NCBI GenBank assembly: GCA_035640455.1
Contig: DASQWB010000034.1
Location: forward strand, 41,355 to 105,354
Direction of reading: 5' to 3'
From: AC-50 sp035640455
GTDB taxonomy: Bacteria > Actinomycetota > Thermoleophilia > Gaiellales > Gaiellaceae
DNA: 64,000 bases
Position numbers and translations under genes: made by a program. A model generated the notes under the pieces. It searched no databases. It was not told the origin of the DNA and was given only the letters and a program-made list of their open reading frames with translations. Of the stretch, positions 7,550 to 15,086 are shown in pieces; positions within the stretch are counted from its first letter, which is position 1, and each line of letters begins with the position of its first letter.

Positions 7550-7567
7550 CCCGACAAGTTTCGATTA
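7550..7567. promoter_or_regulatory. ArsR operator-like site 3 (degenerate), ahead of arsM
   Basis: Fourteen bases (7552-7565) are identical to operator site 2, but the outer left half is ccccga instead of catcga. It ends against the arsM Shine-Dalgarno aaaggagg (7567-7574). It is either arsM's own operator or a duplicate of site 2 made when the element inserted. Confidence 0.5.
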
Positions 7568-7582
7568 AAGGAGGATCGGGAA

Positions 7583-8347
7583 ATGGCCACAGCAAGCGAG
7601 ATCAAGGCGGAGGTCAGAGAGCGGTACGCGGAGGCGGCCCGCAGCGCGGCTGCCGATTGCGGCTGCAGCGGCGATGCGTGCTGCTCGGAGCACGGATGCT
7701 GCGGTGATGCGGGGCCGGACGCCTTCGGCGCCGCGCTCTACAGCCAGTCGGAGCAGGGCGACGTGCCGGCGGCGGCGCTCCTTGCGAGCCTCGGGTGCGG
7801 CAATCCCACAGCCGTCGCCGAGCTGCGCGGGGGCGAGACCGTGCTCGACCTCGGCTCGGGCGGGGGTATCGACGTCCTGCTGTCGGCGAAGCGAGTAGGA
7901 CCGAGCGGAGTCGCCTACGGGCTCGACATGACGAACGAGATGCTCGCGCTCGCCCGCCGCAACGCCGAGGACGCAGGCGTGGCGAACGCGCACTTCCTCG
8001 AAGGCGAGATCGAGTCGATCCCGCTCGCGGCCTCATCCGTCGACGTCGTGATTTCGAACTGCGTCGTCAACCTGTCGACAGACAAGCCGCGCGTGCTTCG
8101 CGAGGTCTTCCGAGTGCTACGGCCGGGCGGCCGCGTTGGGATCACCGACGTCGTTGCAGAGGACCGAATTGCTCCGGAGGAGCGCGCAGAGCGCGGCAGC
8201 TACTTCGGCTGCGTCGCCAGCGCTCTCTCGAAGGGTGAGTACGAGCAGGGGCTCGCCGCCGCAGGGTTCGCCGACGTCTCCGTCGAGTTCACGCACCAGG
8301 TCGCGGACGGCATGCACAGCGCAATCGTCAAGGCCCGCAAGCCCTAG
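7583..8347 (+). CDS. arsM: Arsenite methyltransferase
   Basis: The 254-residue enzyme transfers methyl groups from S-adenosylmethionine to trivalent arsenic. Visible features are a Cys-rich N-terminus (Cys26, 28, 33, 34, 39, 40), Cys72, the SAM-binding loop VLDLGSGGG (87-95), Cys160 in the diagnostic ISNCVVNLSTDK segment and Cys210 in YFGC, which form the arsenic site. ATG 7583 is preferred over the upstream in-frame ATG 7532 because aaaggagg (7567-7574) precedes it by 8 nt and the family begins there. It belongs with arsR and arsC across the inserted element. Confidence 0.92.
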   Translation: MATASEIKAEVRERYAEAARSAAADCGCSGDACCSEHGCCGDAGPDAFGAALYSQSEQGDVPAAALLASLGCGNPTAVAELRGGETVLDLGSGGGIDVLLSAKRVGPSGVAYGLDMTNEMLALARRNAEDAGVANAHFLEGEIESIPLAASSVDVVISNCVVNLSTDKPRVLREVFRVLRPGGRVGITDVVAEDRIAPEERAERGSYFGCVASALSKGEYEQGLAAAGFADVSVEFTHQVADGMHSAIVKARKP

Positions 8348-9243
8348 ACGTTGAAGCGGATGTGCAGGACGTCGCCGTCCTGGACCTCGTAGATCTTTCC
8401 TTCCACCCGCTGGAGACCGCGGCGAGCGGCCTCGGTATGCGAGCCCGCTTCGATGAGATCGTCCCAGCGGATCACCTCGCAGCGGATGAAACCGCGCGCC
8501 ATGTCCGAGTGGACGGCGCCCGCGGCATCGAGCGCAGTGCCGCCGCGGTGGAGCGTCCAGGCACGCGCCTCCGGCTCGCTTGCGGTGAAGAAGCTGATCA
8601 GGTCGAGTGCCTCGAACAGCCGCCGGGCCACCTCGGCGAGCGCCGACGGGCCCTCGCGGAAGGCGGCCGCCTCCTCCTCGCCGAGCTCCGCCAGCTCCGC
8701 CTCGAGCTTCAGGTCGATCCCCGCCGGCCCGTTCTCGAGCGCGACGAGCGGCTTCGTCGTCAGCGGCTCGAGCTCGGGCGGAAGCTCGTCCTCCAGTGGG
8801 TGGCCCGCCTCGACGTGCGCGAGGAGCCGCTCGAGCTCGGCGACCTCGCGCCGCAGCGCAGGATCGCCCGACTTCGCCTGCTTCCGCACCCGCTCGAGCC
8901 GCCGCTCGACGTGGTCGCGGTCGGCGACGAGGAGCTCGAGGCGCAGCGTCTCGAGGTCGGCGGCCGGATCGCGCGTGCCGGAGAAGCCGTCGAGGACGAC
9001 GAGGAACGCATCGACCTGACGCATGTTGCCGAGGAGCTGGGGCCCCGTGCCCTGCACGTCGGTGACACGGATCGCGGCCGGGGTCACCTTCTTCGCTTTC
9101 ACCACCGAGGCGACACGGTCGAGCCGCTCGTCGGCGATCGGCGCCATGCCGATGTGCGCCGAGGCCGGCGCGCCCGTGAGCGCCTGGAAGAGCGTCGTCT
9201 TGCCGCAGCCCGGCAAGCCGACGATTCCCACTTCGAGAGCCAC
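8344..9243 (-). CDS. Shortened YchF/OLA1-like GTPase/ATPase
   Basis: The 299-residue protein has the P-loop GLPGCGKTT near the N-terminus, a YchF-type helical region (RRLERVRKQAKSGD) and a clear C-terminal TGS domain, with ISFFTASEPEARAWTLHRG and the ending VQDGDVLHIRFNV. YchF binds ATP and associates with ribosomes. Here the segment after the G3 position is cut to VQGTGPQLLGN, where family members carry a longer switch loop, and the G4-equivalent region is also shortened. YchF is usually about 363 residues. The protein is therefore a divergent or reduced YchF. It ends convergently with arsM, overlapping by 4 nt. Confidence 0.8.
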   Translation of the reverse strand: MALEVGIVGLPGCGKTTLFQALTGAPASAHIGMAPIADERLDRVASVVKAKKVTPAAIRVTDVQGTGPQLLGNMRQVDAFLVVLDGFSGTRDPAADLETLRLELLVADRDHVERRLERVRKQAKSGDPALRREVAELERLLAHVEAGHPLEDELPPELEPLTTKPLVALENGPAGIDLKLEAELAELGEEEAAAFREGPSALAEVARRLFEALDLISFFTASEPEARAWTLHRGGTALDAAGAVHSDMARGFIRCEVIRWDDLIEAGSHTEAARRGLQRVEGKIYEVQDGDVLHIRFNV

Positions 9244-9245
9244 CT

Positions 9246-9322
9246 AAGGCACCGCTTGCGGTGCCGTCCTCAGGACGTGCAGGCTTTGCCTGCGCGTTCG
9301 TCTGAAATGACCGGTCGACACG
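9246..9322 (-). repeat. Two-hairpin dispersed element, copy 2
   Basis: Hairpin A is a perfect 8-bp stem ggcaccgc/gcggtgcc at 9248-9265. Hairpin B spans about 9274-9299 around gcaggc-ttt-gcctgc. The conserved tail tctgaaatgaccggtcga is at 9301-9318. In its own reading direction the element starts 11 nt after the sigma-factor stop codon and runs up to the ychF-like start. Confidence 0.88.
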
Positions 9323-9332
9323 TTCGGCCGTC

Positions 9333-9926
9333 TCAGCTTTGGCTGGGACCCGCGCGGGTGAGCTGCTTCTGGAGCGAGACGAGCGCGCGGTGCTGGAGCG
9401 ACTTGATCGCCCCCTCGGTCTTGCCGAGAATCGTCGCCACTTCGGCGTTCGGGAAGTTGAAGACGAACTTCAGCGTCAGCACCTGCTGCTGCTCGGCCGA
9501 GAGCTTCTCGATCAGCTCCAGCATGCTCTGGCGGCCGATCGACTGCATCGCCTCGTCCTCGGCGGAGGCCTCCTCGGACCCCGGCGGCTCCGGCACCTCC
9601 TCCTCGGGCTGCGAGCGGCGCGACGCGCGGAAGTGGTCCATCGCCAGGTTGTGCGCGATGCGGAAGAGCCAGGCGGAGAAGGGCGCCGACCGCCAGCGAA
9701 ACCGCCCGATCGCCTCCAGCATCTTGAGGAACGTCTGGGTCGTCAGGTCCTCGGCGTCGTGTCGGTTGCCGACGCTCATGTGCAGGTAGCTGTAGATGCG
9801 GTCGAAGTGGAGGAGGTAGAGCTCCTCGAGCGCCTCCCGCTCGCCCTCCTGTGCGCGCTCGACCAGCCACCGTACTCGCTCGGGCGACTCGCGGGTCGCG
9901 CGCACCGCGTCCTGTCCGTCCGCCAC
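9333..9926 (-). CDS. ECF-type RNA polymerase sigma factor
   Basis: The 197-residue protein has sigma region 2 (about 20-90, with DAEDLTTQTFLKMLEAIGRFRW and AWLFRIAHNLAMDHFR) and region 4 (about 135-190, with LSAEQQQVLTLKFVFNFPNAEVATILGKTEGAIKSL), and no region 3, as in group 4 sigma factors. An acidic linker joins them. No anti-sigma gene lies alongside, so the control is not visible. GTG 9926 is the start. A two-hairpin element follows the stop codon. Confidence 0.9.
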   Translation of the reverse strand: MADGQDAVRATRESPERVRWLVERAQEGEREALEELYLLHFDRIYSYLHMSVGNRHDAEDLTTQTFLKMLEAIGRFRWRSAPFSAWLFRIAHNLAMDHFRASRRSQPEEEVPEPPGSEEASAEDEAMQSIGRQSMLELIEKLSAEQQQVLTLKFVFNFPNAEVATILGKTEGAIKSLQHRALVSLQKQLTRAGPSQS

Positions 9927-9955
9927 CGGCGAAGGATGCCCGCGCGCCGGGACTG

Positions 9956-10186
9956 CTAACCGCTGCCGAAGCCGACGCGGCTCTCGCGCGCGAAGCGCTT
10001 CACGTAGACGACGCGGCGGAGCGGCACGAAGTACTTGCCGTCGTTCGCGGCGAGGGCGAGCGTCCCGTCGGCGCCGTCCGCGAGCGACCGCTCGAGCTCG
10101 TCGGCAGACTCGACGGTCACGAGCGCGCTCATGATCTGACCGCCGTCGAACGCGATCTCCAGCCGCACGTGCTCCGTCTCAGCCAT
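9956..10186 (-). CDS. Small protein of unknown function (76 aa)
   Basis: The 76-residue product reads as mostly beta strand, with a central VESADELERSLADG helix and a C-terminal FVPLRRVVYVKRF strand. It resembles the layout of small DUF3107-like proteins but I cannot place it with confidence. ATG 10184-10186 overlaps the stop of the methylmalonyl-CoA epimerase gene by 8 nt, so the two are co-translated. It precedes the sigma-factor gene by 29 nt. Confidence 0.6.
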   Translation of the reverse strand: MAETEHVRLEIAFDGGQIMSALVTVESADELERSLADGADGTLALAANDGKYFVPLRRVVYVKRFARESRVGFGSG

Positions 10187-10583
10187 GGGCGACGACCTCG
10201 GAGAGGACGCCGTGGACGGCGTCCGGATGGACGAACGCGACCTGGAGCCCGAAGAGGCCCTGGCGCGGCTCGGGGTCGATCAGCTCGGCGCCCGCGTCGG
10301 CGAGGTGGGCGAGCGTCGCGCGCAGGTCGTCGACCTCGTAGGCGACATGGTGCATCCCCGGCCCGCGCTTGGCCAGGAACTTTCCGACCGGCGTCTCCTC
10401 GCCGAGCGAGGCGAGCAGCTCGACGCGGCTCTCCCCGACCCGCACCGCCGCGGCCTCGACGCCCTGGTCCGGCACGCGCTCGCGGTGCTCGAGCTCGGCG
10501 CCGAAGAGCCGCTCGTACGTGTCGAGGGCCTCGTCGAGATCCTCGACCGCGACGCCGAGGTGGTGGATGCCGCGCGGGGGCAC
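10179..10583 (-). CDS. mce: Methylmalonyl-CoA epimerase
   Basis: The 134-residue protein has the two betaalphabetabetabeta modules of the vicinal-oxygen-chelate fold. Metal ligands are visible in IHHLGVAVEDLD (start of module 1), GMHHVAYEVDDL (start of module 2) and the final VHGVLSEVV. It interconverts (R)- and (S)-methylmalonyl-CoA, linking propionate or odd-chain fatty-acid breakdown to succinyl-CoA. GTG 10583 is the start. The mutase genes are not in the window. Confidence 0.88.
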   Translation of the reverse strand: MPPRGIHHLGVAVEDLDEALDTYERLFGAELEHRERVPDQGVEAAAVRVGESRVELLASLGEETPVGKFLAKRGPGMHHVAYEVDDLRATLAHLADAGAELIDPEPRQGLFGLQVAFVHPDAVHGVLSEVVAHG

Positions 10584-10604
10584 GGCGTCGATGCTAACGA
10601 AGCG

Positions 10605-12116
10605 CTACGAGTCAGCGGCCACGGCTCGAACCGTGCCGACGGTCTCGCTCGAGCGGGACTCGGGCTCGAGCTCGGCGAGGAGGGCGTTGACCTCCTCGCG
10701 CACGAGCGTCTCCTTCTCGAGCAGCGCGCCGGCGACCCGGTCGAGCGAGCCGCGGTGCTTGGTCAGGAGGCGGATCGCCTCGTCGTAGGCCTCGTCCGTC
10801 AGCCGCGCCTGCTCTTGGTCGCGCAGGCGCTTCGTCTCCTCGGAGAGCGCGTAGTTGTCAGCGCGCATCGTCCGCGAGCTGACGATCTCGGACATGCCGA
10901 ACTCGAACACCATCTCGCGCGCGAGCTCGGTCGCCTTCTCGAGGTCGTTGGCGGCCCCGTTCGTGACCCGGCCGAACACGACCTGCTCGGCGGCCCGCCC
11001 CGCGAGGTAGATGGTCATCATGTCGACGAGCTCCTCCTTCGTGTGGAGGTAGCGATCCTCGGCGGGGAGGTTGAGGGTGTACCCGAGGGCCTGTCCGCGC
11101 GAGACTATGGTGACCTTCTGCACCGGCAGCGCGTCGCCCATCAGGTGCGACATGAGCGCGTGGCCGGCCTCGTGATAGGCGAGGATCCGCTTCTCCTTCT
11201 CGGTCACGACGCGCCGCTGCTGGAGCCCTGCGACGACGCGCTCCATCGCGTTCTCGAAGTCGGTCTGCCGGATGCGCTCGAGCTGCTGGCGCCCGGCGAA
11301 GATGGCGGCCTCGTTGCAGATGTTGGCGAGGTCGGCGCCCGTGAGGCCGGCCGTCTGGCGCGCGATCAGGGGAAGGTCGACGTCGCCCGCGAGCGGCTTG
11401 CCGCGGGTGTGGACGCGGAGGATCTCCTCGCGGCCGGCGAGGTCGGGCGGCGCGACGATCATCTGCCGGTCGAAGCGGCCGGGCCGGAGCAGGGCCGGGT
11501 CGAGGTCCTGGAGCCGGTTCGAGGCGCCCATGACGACGACCTGTTGGGTGACGTCGAAGCCGTCGAGCTCGACGAGCAGCTGGTTCAGGGTCTGGTCCTG
11601 CTCGCGGTTGAAGCCGTGGCCGGTGCGGGCGGCCCCGACGGCGTCGAGCTCGTCGATGAAGACGATCGAGGGCGCGTGCTTCCGCGCCTCCTTGAAGAGC
11701 CTCCGGATCCGTGACGCACCGAGGCCGGCGAACATCTCGACGAACGCGGACGCGCTCTGCGAGTAGAAGGCCGCGCCCGACTCGTTCGCGACCGCCTTGG
11801 CAAGCAGGGTCTTGCCCGTTCCGGGCGGGCCGTAGAGGAGGATTCCCTTCGGGACGCGGGCGCCGAGGCGCTCGAAGCGCTTCGGATGGCGGAGGAAGTC
11901 GACGACCTCGAGCAGCTCGGCCTTGGCCTCCTCGGCCCCGGCCACGTCGCCCCACGTCACGCTCGCCGAGCTGTCCGGGCGCAGCTGCGCCGGCTTCACG
12001 CGCGGCATCATCTGGACGGTCCGCCAGAGCAGGTAGCAGATCAGGCCGAAGAAGACGAGCGGCAACCACGTGAGCGCCGCAGCCCCGATCTCGTGGATCC
12101 AGTGCCCCACCGGCAT
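10605..12116 (-). CDS. ftsH: FtsH-type AAA+ zinc protease (short form)
   Basis: The 503-residue protein has one N-terminal transmembrane helix (about 13-33), an AAA+ domain with Walker A GPPGTGKT (96-103), Walker B IVFIDELD (151-158), the RPGRFDR second region of homology, and the HEAGH zinc motif (315-319). FtsH degrades membrane and short-lived cytosolic proteins as a hexamer. Usual FtsH is about 600-650 residues with two helices around a periplasmic domain; here that domain and one helix are absent. The window does not show whether a full-length paralog exists. Confidence 0.88.
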   Translation of the reverse strand: MPVGHWIHEIGAAALTWLPLVFFGLICYLLWRTVQMMPRVKPAQLRPDSSASVTWGDVAGAEEAKAELLEVVDFLRHPKRFERLGARVPKGILLYGPPGTGKTLLAKAVANESGAAFYSQSASAFVEMFAGLGASRIRRLFKEARKHAPSIVFIDELDAVGAARTGHGFNREQDQTLNQLLVELDGFDVTQQVVVMGASNRLQDLDPALLRPGRFDRQMIVAPPDLAGREEILRVHTRGKPLAGDVDLPLIARQTAGLTGADLANICNEAAIFAGRQQLERIRQTDFENAMERVVAGLQQRRVVTEKEKRILAYHEAGHALMSHLMGDALPVQKVTIVSRGQALGYTLNLPAEDRYLHTKEELVDMMTIYLAGRAAEQVVFGRVTNGAANDLEKATELAREMVFEFGMSEIVSSRTMRADNYALSEETKRLRDQEQARLTDEAYDEAIRLLTKHRGSLDRVAGALLEKETLVREEVNALLAELEPESRSSETVGTVRAVAADS

Positions 12117-12185
12117 GCCTCGCTCTCATCGGCAGGTCGGTGCCGAACCGTTAGCGCCAGGCGCGCGTCTCTAGACTCCGTCTCG

Positions 12186-13220
12186 ATGTTGCCGATCCCG
12201 AAGCACTACGACCCGGCCCGCGTCGGCGAGCTCCGCCGGGTCGCATACGAGGAGCTTGCGGTCGCCGCGGAGGCATGGGCGCGCGAGCACGATCTGAGGC
12301 CGGCTTCGGAGGATCGGTTCCGGACGTGTCTGCTCGCCGTGGACGTCCAGAACACGTTCTGCCTACCCGACTTCGAGCTCTATGTCGCCGGGCGCTCCGG
12401 CACGGGCGCCGTCGACGACAACAGGCGGCTGTGCGAGTTCGTGTACCGAAACCTCGACTCGATCACGCAAGTCGTGTCGACGCTCGACACCCACCAGGCG
12501 ATGCAGATCTTCCACGGGATCTTCCTGGTCGACGACGAGGGACGGCATCCTGCGCCCTACACCCTCGTCTCGGCCGAGGATGTCGAGAACGGGAGGTGGC
12601 GAGCCAACGCCGCTGCGGCGGCGGCTCTGGGCTTGGACCCCGAGTACGTGCAGCGCCACGTCGTGCACTACGCCCGCGCGCTCAAGCAAGGCGCCAAGTA
12701 CGACCTCACGATCTGGCCGTACCACGCGATGCTCGGCAGCGTCGGCCATGCCCTGGTGCCCGCCGTTGAGGAGGCGCTCTTCTTCCACACGGTCGCCCGC
12801 CTCTCCCAGCCCGCCTTCCAGGTCAAGGGCCAGAACCCGCTGACGGAGCACTACTCGGTTCTCGGGCCCGAGGTGACGACCGGGCCGGACGGCGAACGGA
12901 TCGGTGAGAAGAACACGGTGCTCGTCAACACCCTGCTCGAGTTCGACGCCGTCGTGATCGCCGGTCAGGCGAAGAGCCACTGCGTCGCGTGGACGATCGC
13001 CGATCTCCTCGAGGCGCCCGGAGTGCGCGAGCAGCAGTTGGCCGAGCGCGTCTACTTGCTCGAGGACTGCACGTCGCCGGTCGTCGTTCCCGGCGTGGTC
13101 GACTACACCGACGACGCAGATGCGGCCTTCGCTCGCTTCGCCGAGGCCGGTATGCACATCGTTCGCTCGACCGAGCCGATCGACTCCTGGCCCGGGATCG
13201 CGGCGTCGGCGGTCGCGTAG
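12186..13220 (+). CDS. Nicotinamidase/isochorismatase-like cysteine hydrolase
   Basis: The 344-residue protein has the isochorismatase-fold core with the catalytic Asp53 in LLAVDVQNTFC and the nucleophile Cys266 in AKSHCVAWTI; a TLDTHQ segment with DTH follows as in nicotinamidases. It is longer than typical PncA (about 190-220 residues) because of an N-terminal extension and a central insert. It lies tail-to-tail with nicotinate phosphoribosyltransferase, which would use its product nicotinate, so NAD salvage is the likely role. ATG 12186 was chosen; the open frame upstream is the antisense of ftsH. Confidence 0.75.
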   Translation: MLPIPKHYDPARVGELRRVAYEELAVAAEAWAREHDLRPASEDRFRTCLLAVDVQNTFCLPDFELYVAGRSGTGAVDDNRRLCEFVYRNLDSITQVVSTLDTHQAMQIFHGIFLVDDEGRHPAPYTLVSAEDVENGRWRANAAAAAALGLDPEYVQRHVVHYARALKQGAKYDLTIWPYHAMLGSVGHALVPAVEEALFFHTVARLSQPAFQVKGQNPLTEHYSVLGPEVTTGPDGERIGEKNTVLVNTLLEFDAVVIAGQAKSHCVAWTIADLLEAPGVREQQLAERVYLLEDCTSPVVVPGVVDYTDDADAAFARFAEAGMHIVRSTEPIDSWPGIAASAVA

Positions 13221-13224
13221 CGCG

Positions 13225-14307
13225 TTACTCGACGCGCTCGAGCCGCGGGTTCGGTCGGTAGCGCCGCCCCGCCTTCGCCGCCGGCTTCCCGTCCGCCATC
13301 ACGACGTCCGCGGTGAAGTCGTTCGAGCCGCGGATGAGCGACGAGCCGACGCCGTACGAGTCCACGGGCACCCCCTTGTCCTCGAACGCCCGGATCTTCT
13401 CGACGGTAAACCCGCCCGAGACGACGATCCGAACCTCGTCGAAGCCCGCGTCGTCGAGCGCTGAGCGAACCTTGCGCACGAGCCGCTCGTTCACGCCCGT
13501 CGGCTTGAAGTCGCCGAGGTCGTCCGAGAGCGAGCGGTCGACGAGCGTCTCGGCGGTGTCGAGCCGGACGCCCCACAGGCGCGGCCCGAGCGCGCGGGCC
13601 ACCTCGAGGGAGGTTCGCACCGAGTCGTTCTCGAAGTCGACGAGAACGACGACGTTGAGGTCGGGCGGCGCCCACTCGGCGAACCGCTCCGCCGCGAGTA
13701 CCGTGTCGCCGCCGTAGGCGGAGATGAGCGAGTGCGGCACCGTCCCGACGCCCTTGCCGCCCCACCACGACGCCTGCTCGTCGGTCGTCACGCCGATCGG
13801 CGCGCCCACGATCCGCCCGGCGACGTAGGCCGCGTAGCCGTCGCCCGTCTGGTTTCGGTGGTGGTCGTGCCGCGCCGGCATGAAGATGATCGGCTTCCCG
13901 TTCGCCGCCTCGAGCACGCGCACGACGTTCGTCGTGATGAGCGTCCGCCGCGCGAGGACCCCGAGGTAGAGCGTCTCGAGGTGCGCGAACGCGGTGTAGT
14001 CGCCCTCGATCGTCAGCACGGTCTCGTACGGGGCGACGCGGTCGCCGTCGTAGAGCGCGTGGATCTTCAGGCCGTCCCAGCCGTCGGAGCAGAGCTTGAG
14101 GATCGCGATCGCCTCGTCGATCCCGCCGAGGTACGCGTCCTTCTTCTGGAACACCTGCATCAGCACCTGCGGGTGCCGCCCGTCGGTGAGCAGCGTCTCG
14201 CGCGCGTGGTTGAAGTAGGCGTCGGTGTAGTAGCCGGCCCGCATCTTCTCGACCGGCAGGTCGAAGATCTCGGGCGGAAGTCGCTTAGTCCCTTCGGTGA
14301 TCGCCAT
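13225..14307 (-). CDS. pncB: Nicotinate phosphoribosyltransferase
   Basis: The 360-residue enzyme makes nicotinate mononucleotide from nicotinate and PRPP, the first committed step of NAD salvage. Diagnostic segments are MRAGYYTDAYF near the N-terminus, FMPARHDHHRNQTGDG in the middle, GVGTVPHSLI, DFEND, and the phosphate-binding ending VSGGFTVEKIRAFEDKGVPV with YGVGSSL. ATG 14307 is the start; the frame upstream runs through the DUF1385 gene. The two genes overlap by 23 nt. The nicotinamidase gene ends 4 nt from its stop codon on the other strand. Confidence 0.88.
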   Translation of the reverse strand: MAITEGTKRLPPEIFDLPVEKMRAGYYTDAYFNHARETLLTDGRHPQVLMQVFQKKDAYLGGIDEAIAILKLCSDGWDGLKIHALYDGDRVAPYETVLTIEGDYTAFAHLETLYLGVLARRTLITTNVVRVLEAANGKPIIFMPARHDHHRNQTGDGYAAYVAGRIVGAPIGVTTDEQASWWGGKGVGTVPHSLISAYGGDTVLAAERFAEWAPPDLNVVVLVDFENDSVRTSLEVARALGPRLWGVRLDTAETLVDRSLSDDLGDFKPTGVNERLVRKVRSALDDAGFDEVRIVVSGGFTVEKIRAFEDKGVPVDSYGVGSSLIRGSNDFTADVVMADGKPAAKAGRRYRPNPRLERVE

Positions 14308-15076
14308 GTTCGAGCTCGAGGCACGCCCGGAGCGCCGCCTCGGCGACCTCGAGCTGCGCCGCGCTCGGCTCGGCGGTCGCGAGGCGATGCTGGAGCTCGT
14401 GCCCGGGGCGAGCGAGCAGCCGGGCCAGGCGGCGTTCCGGATTCCGCACCATCCAGCCGAAGATCTCCGTCGTCGCCGCGAGCGCGCCGATGGACGCGCC
14501 GACGCGGGCGGGGCCGCGTAAGCCGATCGGAGCGCGAGCAGCGAGGGTGCCCGCGACGGCCGAGGTGGCGAGCAGCGGACCGAGGAGGTGCGAGCCGCAG
14601 CGCTCGTGCTCCTTCGCGCGCGTCTCGCCGTGCTCGTAGGTACCGATCGAGACGTGCCCGGCGCCGTGGTAGGCGGCGAGGTCGGAGCCGCGCAGCGCGA
14701 GCGCGGCCGGCGCCAGCGAGAGGAGACCGCTGGCGAGCTCCTGGGCTGCCGGGCCGAGGCGCGTAGAACCGCGGAGGACGCGGACGCCGATCGCGCTGCC
14801 GAGCATCGTCGCGAGCACCGCCCGCCGCTCGAACGGCAGCTTCGCGGCCGGCAGCAGCCGCCGCAGCTCGGGCAGGATCGCGAGCGCCTCGAGCAGGCGA
14901 GCCGGACCGCGCAGGAACGGCTGCTCCAGGTCGGCGGCGCGGAAGCGCTTCCCCGCCGCGGCCACCTCGATCCGCCCGTCGGGCAGGCGAACCGCGGCCG
15001 CCCAAGCCTGTGGCCCGTGCACGAGCACTCCATTCTGGAGCGCCATCCCCCCGAGCCTCACCTTCTCTTCGGCCAT
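14285..15076 (-). CDS. DUF1385 family protein
   Basis: The 263-residue protein begins with RLGGMALQNGVLVHGP, close to the GGQAVIEGVMMRGP-type opening of DUF1385 proteins, and has a central YHGAGHVSIGTYEHGE segment and CGSHLLGP, with His and Cys that could bind metal. Several hydrophobic helices (about 75-125 and 155-205) suggest membrane association. The biochemical role of the family is not established. It sits between an M20 peptidase gene and pncB, all on the minus strand, and overlaps pncB by 23 nt. Confidence 0.75.
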   Translation of the reverse strand: MAEEKVRLGGMALQNGVLVHGPQAWAAAVRLPDGRIEVAAAGKRFRAADLEQPFLRGPARLLEALAILPELRRLLPAAKLPFERRAVLATMLGSAIGVRVLRGSTRLGPAAQELASGLLSLAPAALALRGSDLAAYHGAGHVSIGTYEHGETRAKEHERCGSHLLGPLLATSAVAGTLAARAPIGLRGPARVGASIGALAATTEIFGWMVRNPERRLARLLARPGHELQHRLATAEPSAAQLEVAEAALRACLELEHGDHRRD

Positions 15077-15086
15077 CGGGCAGAGC

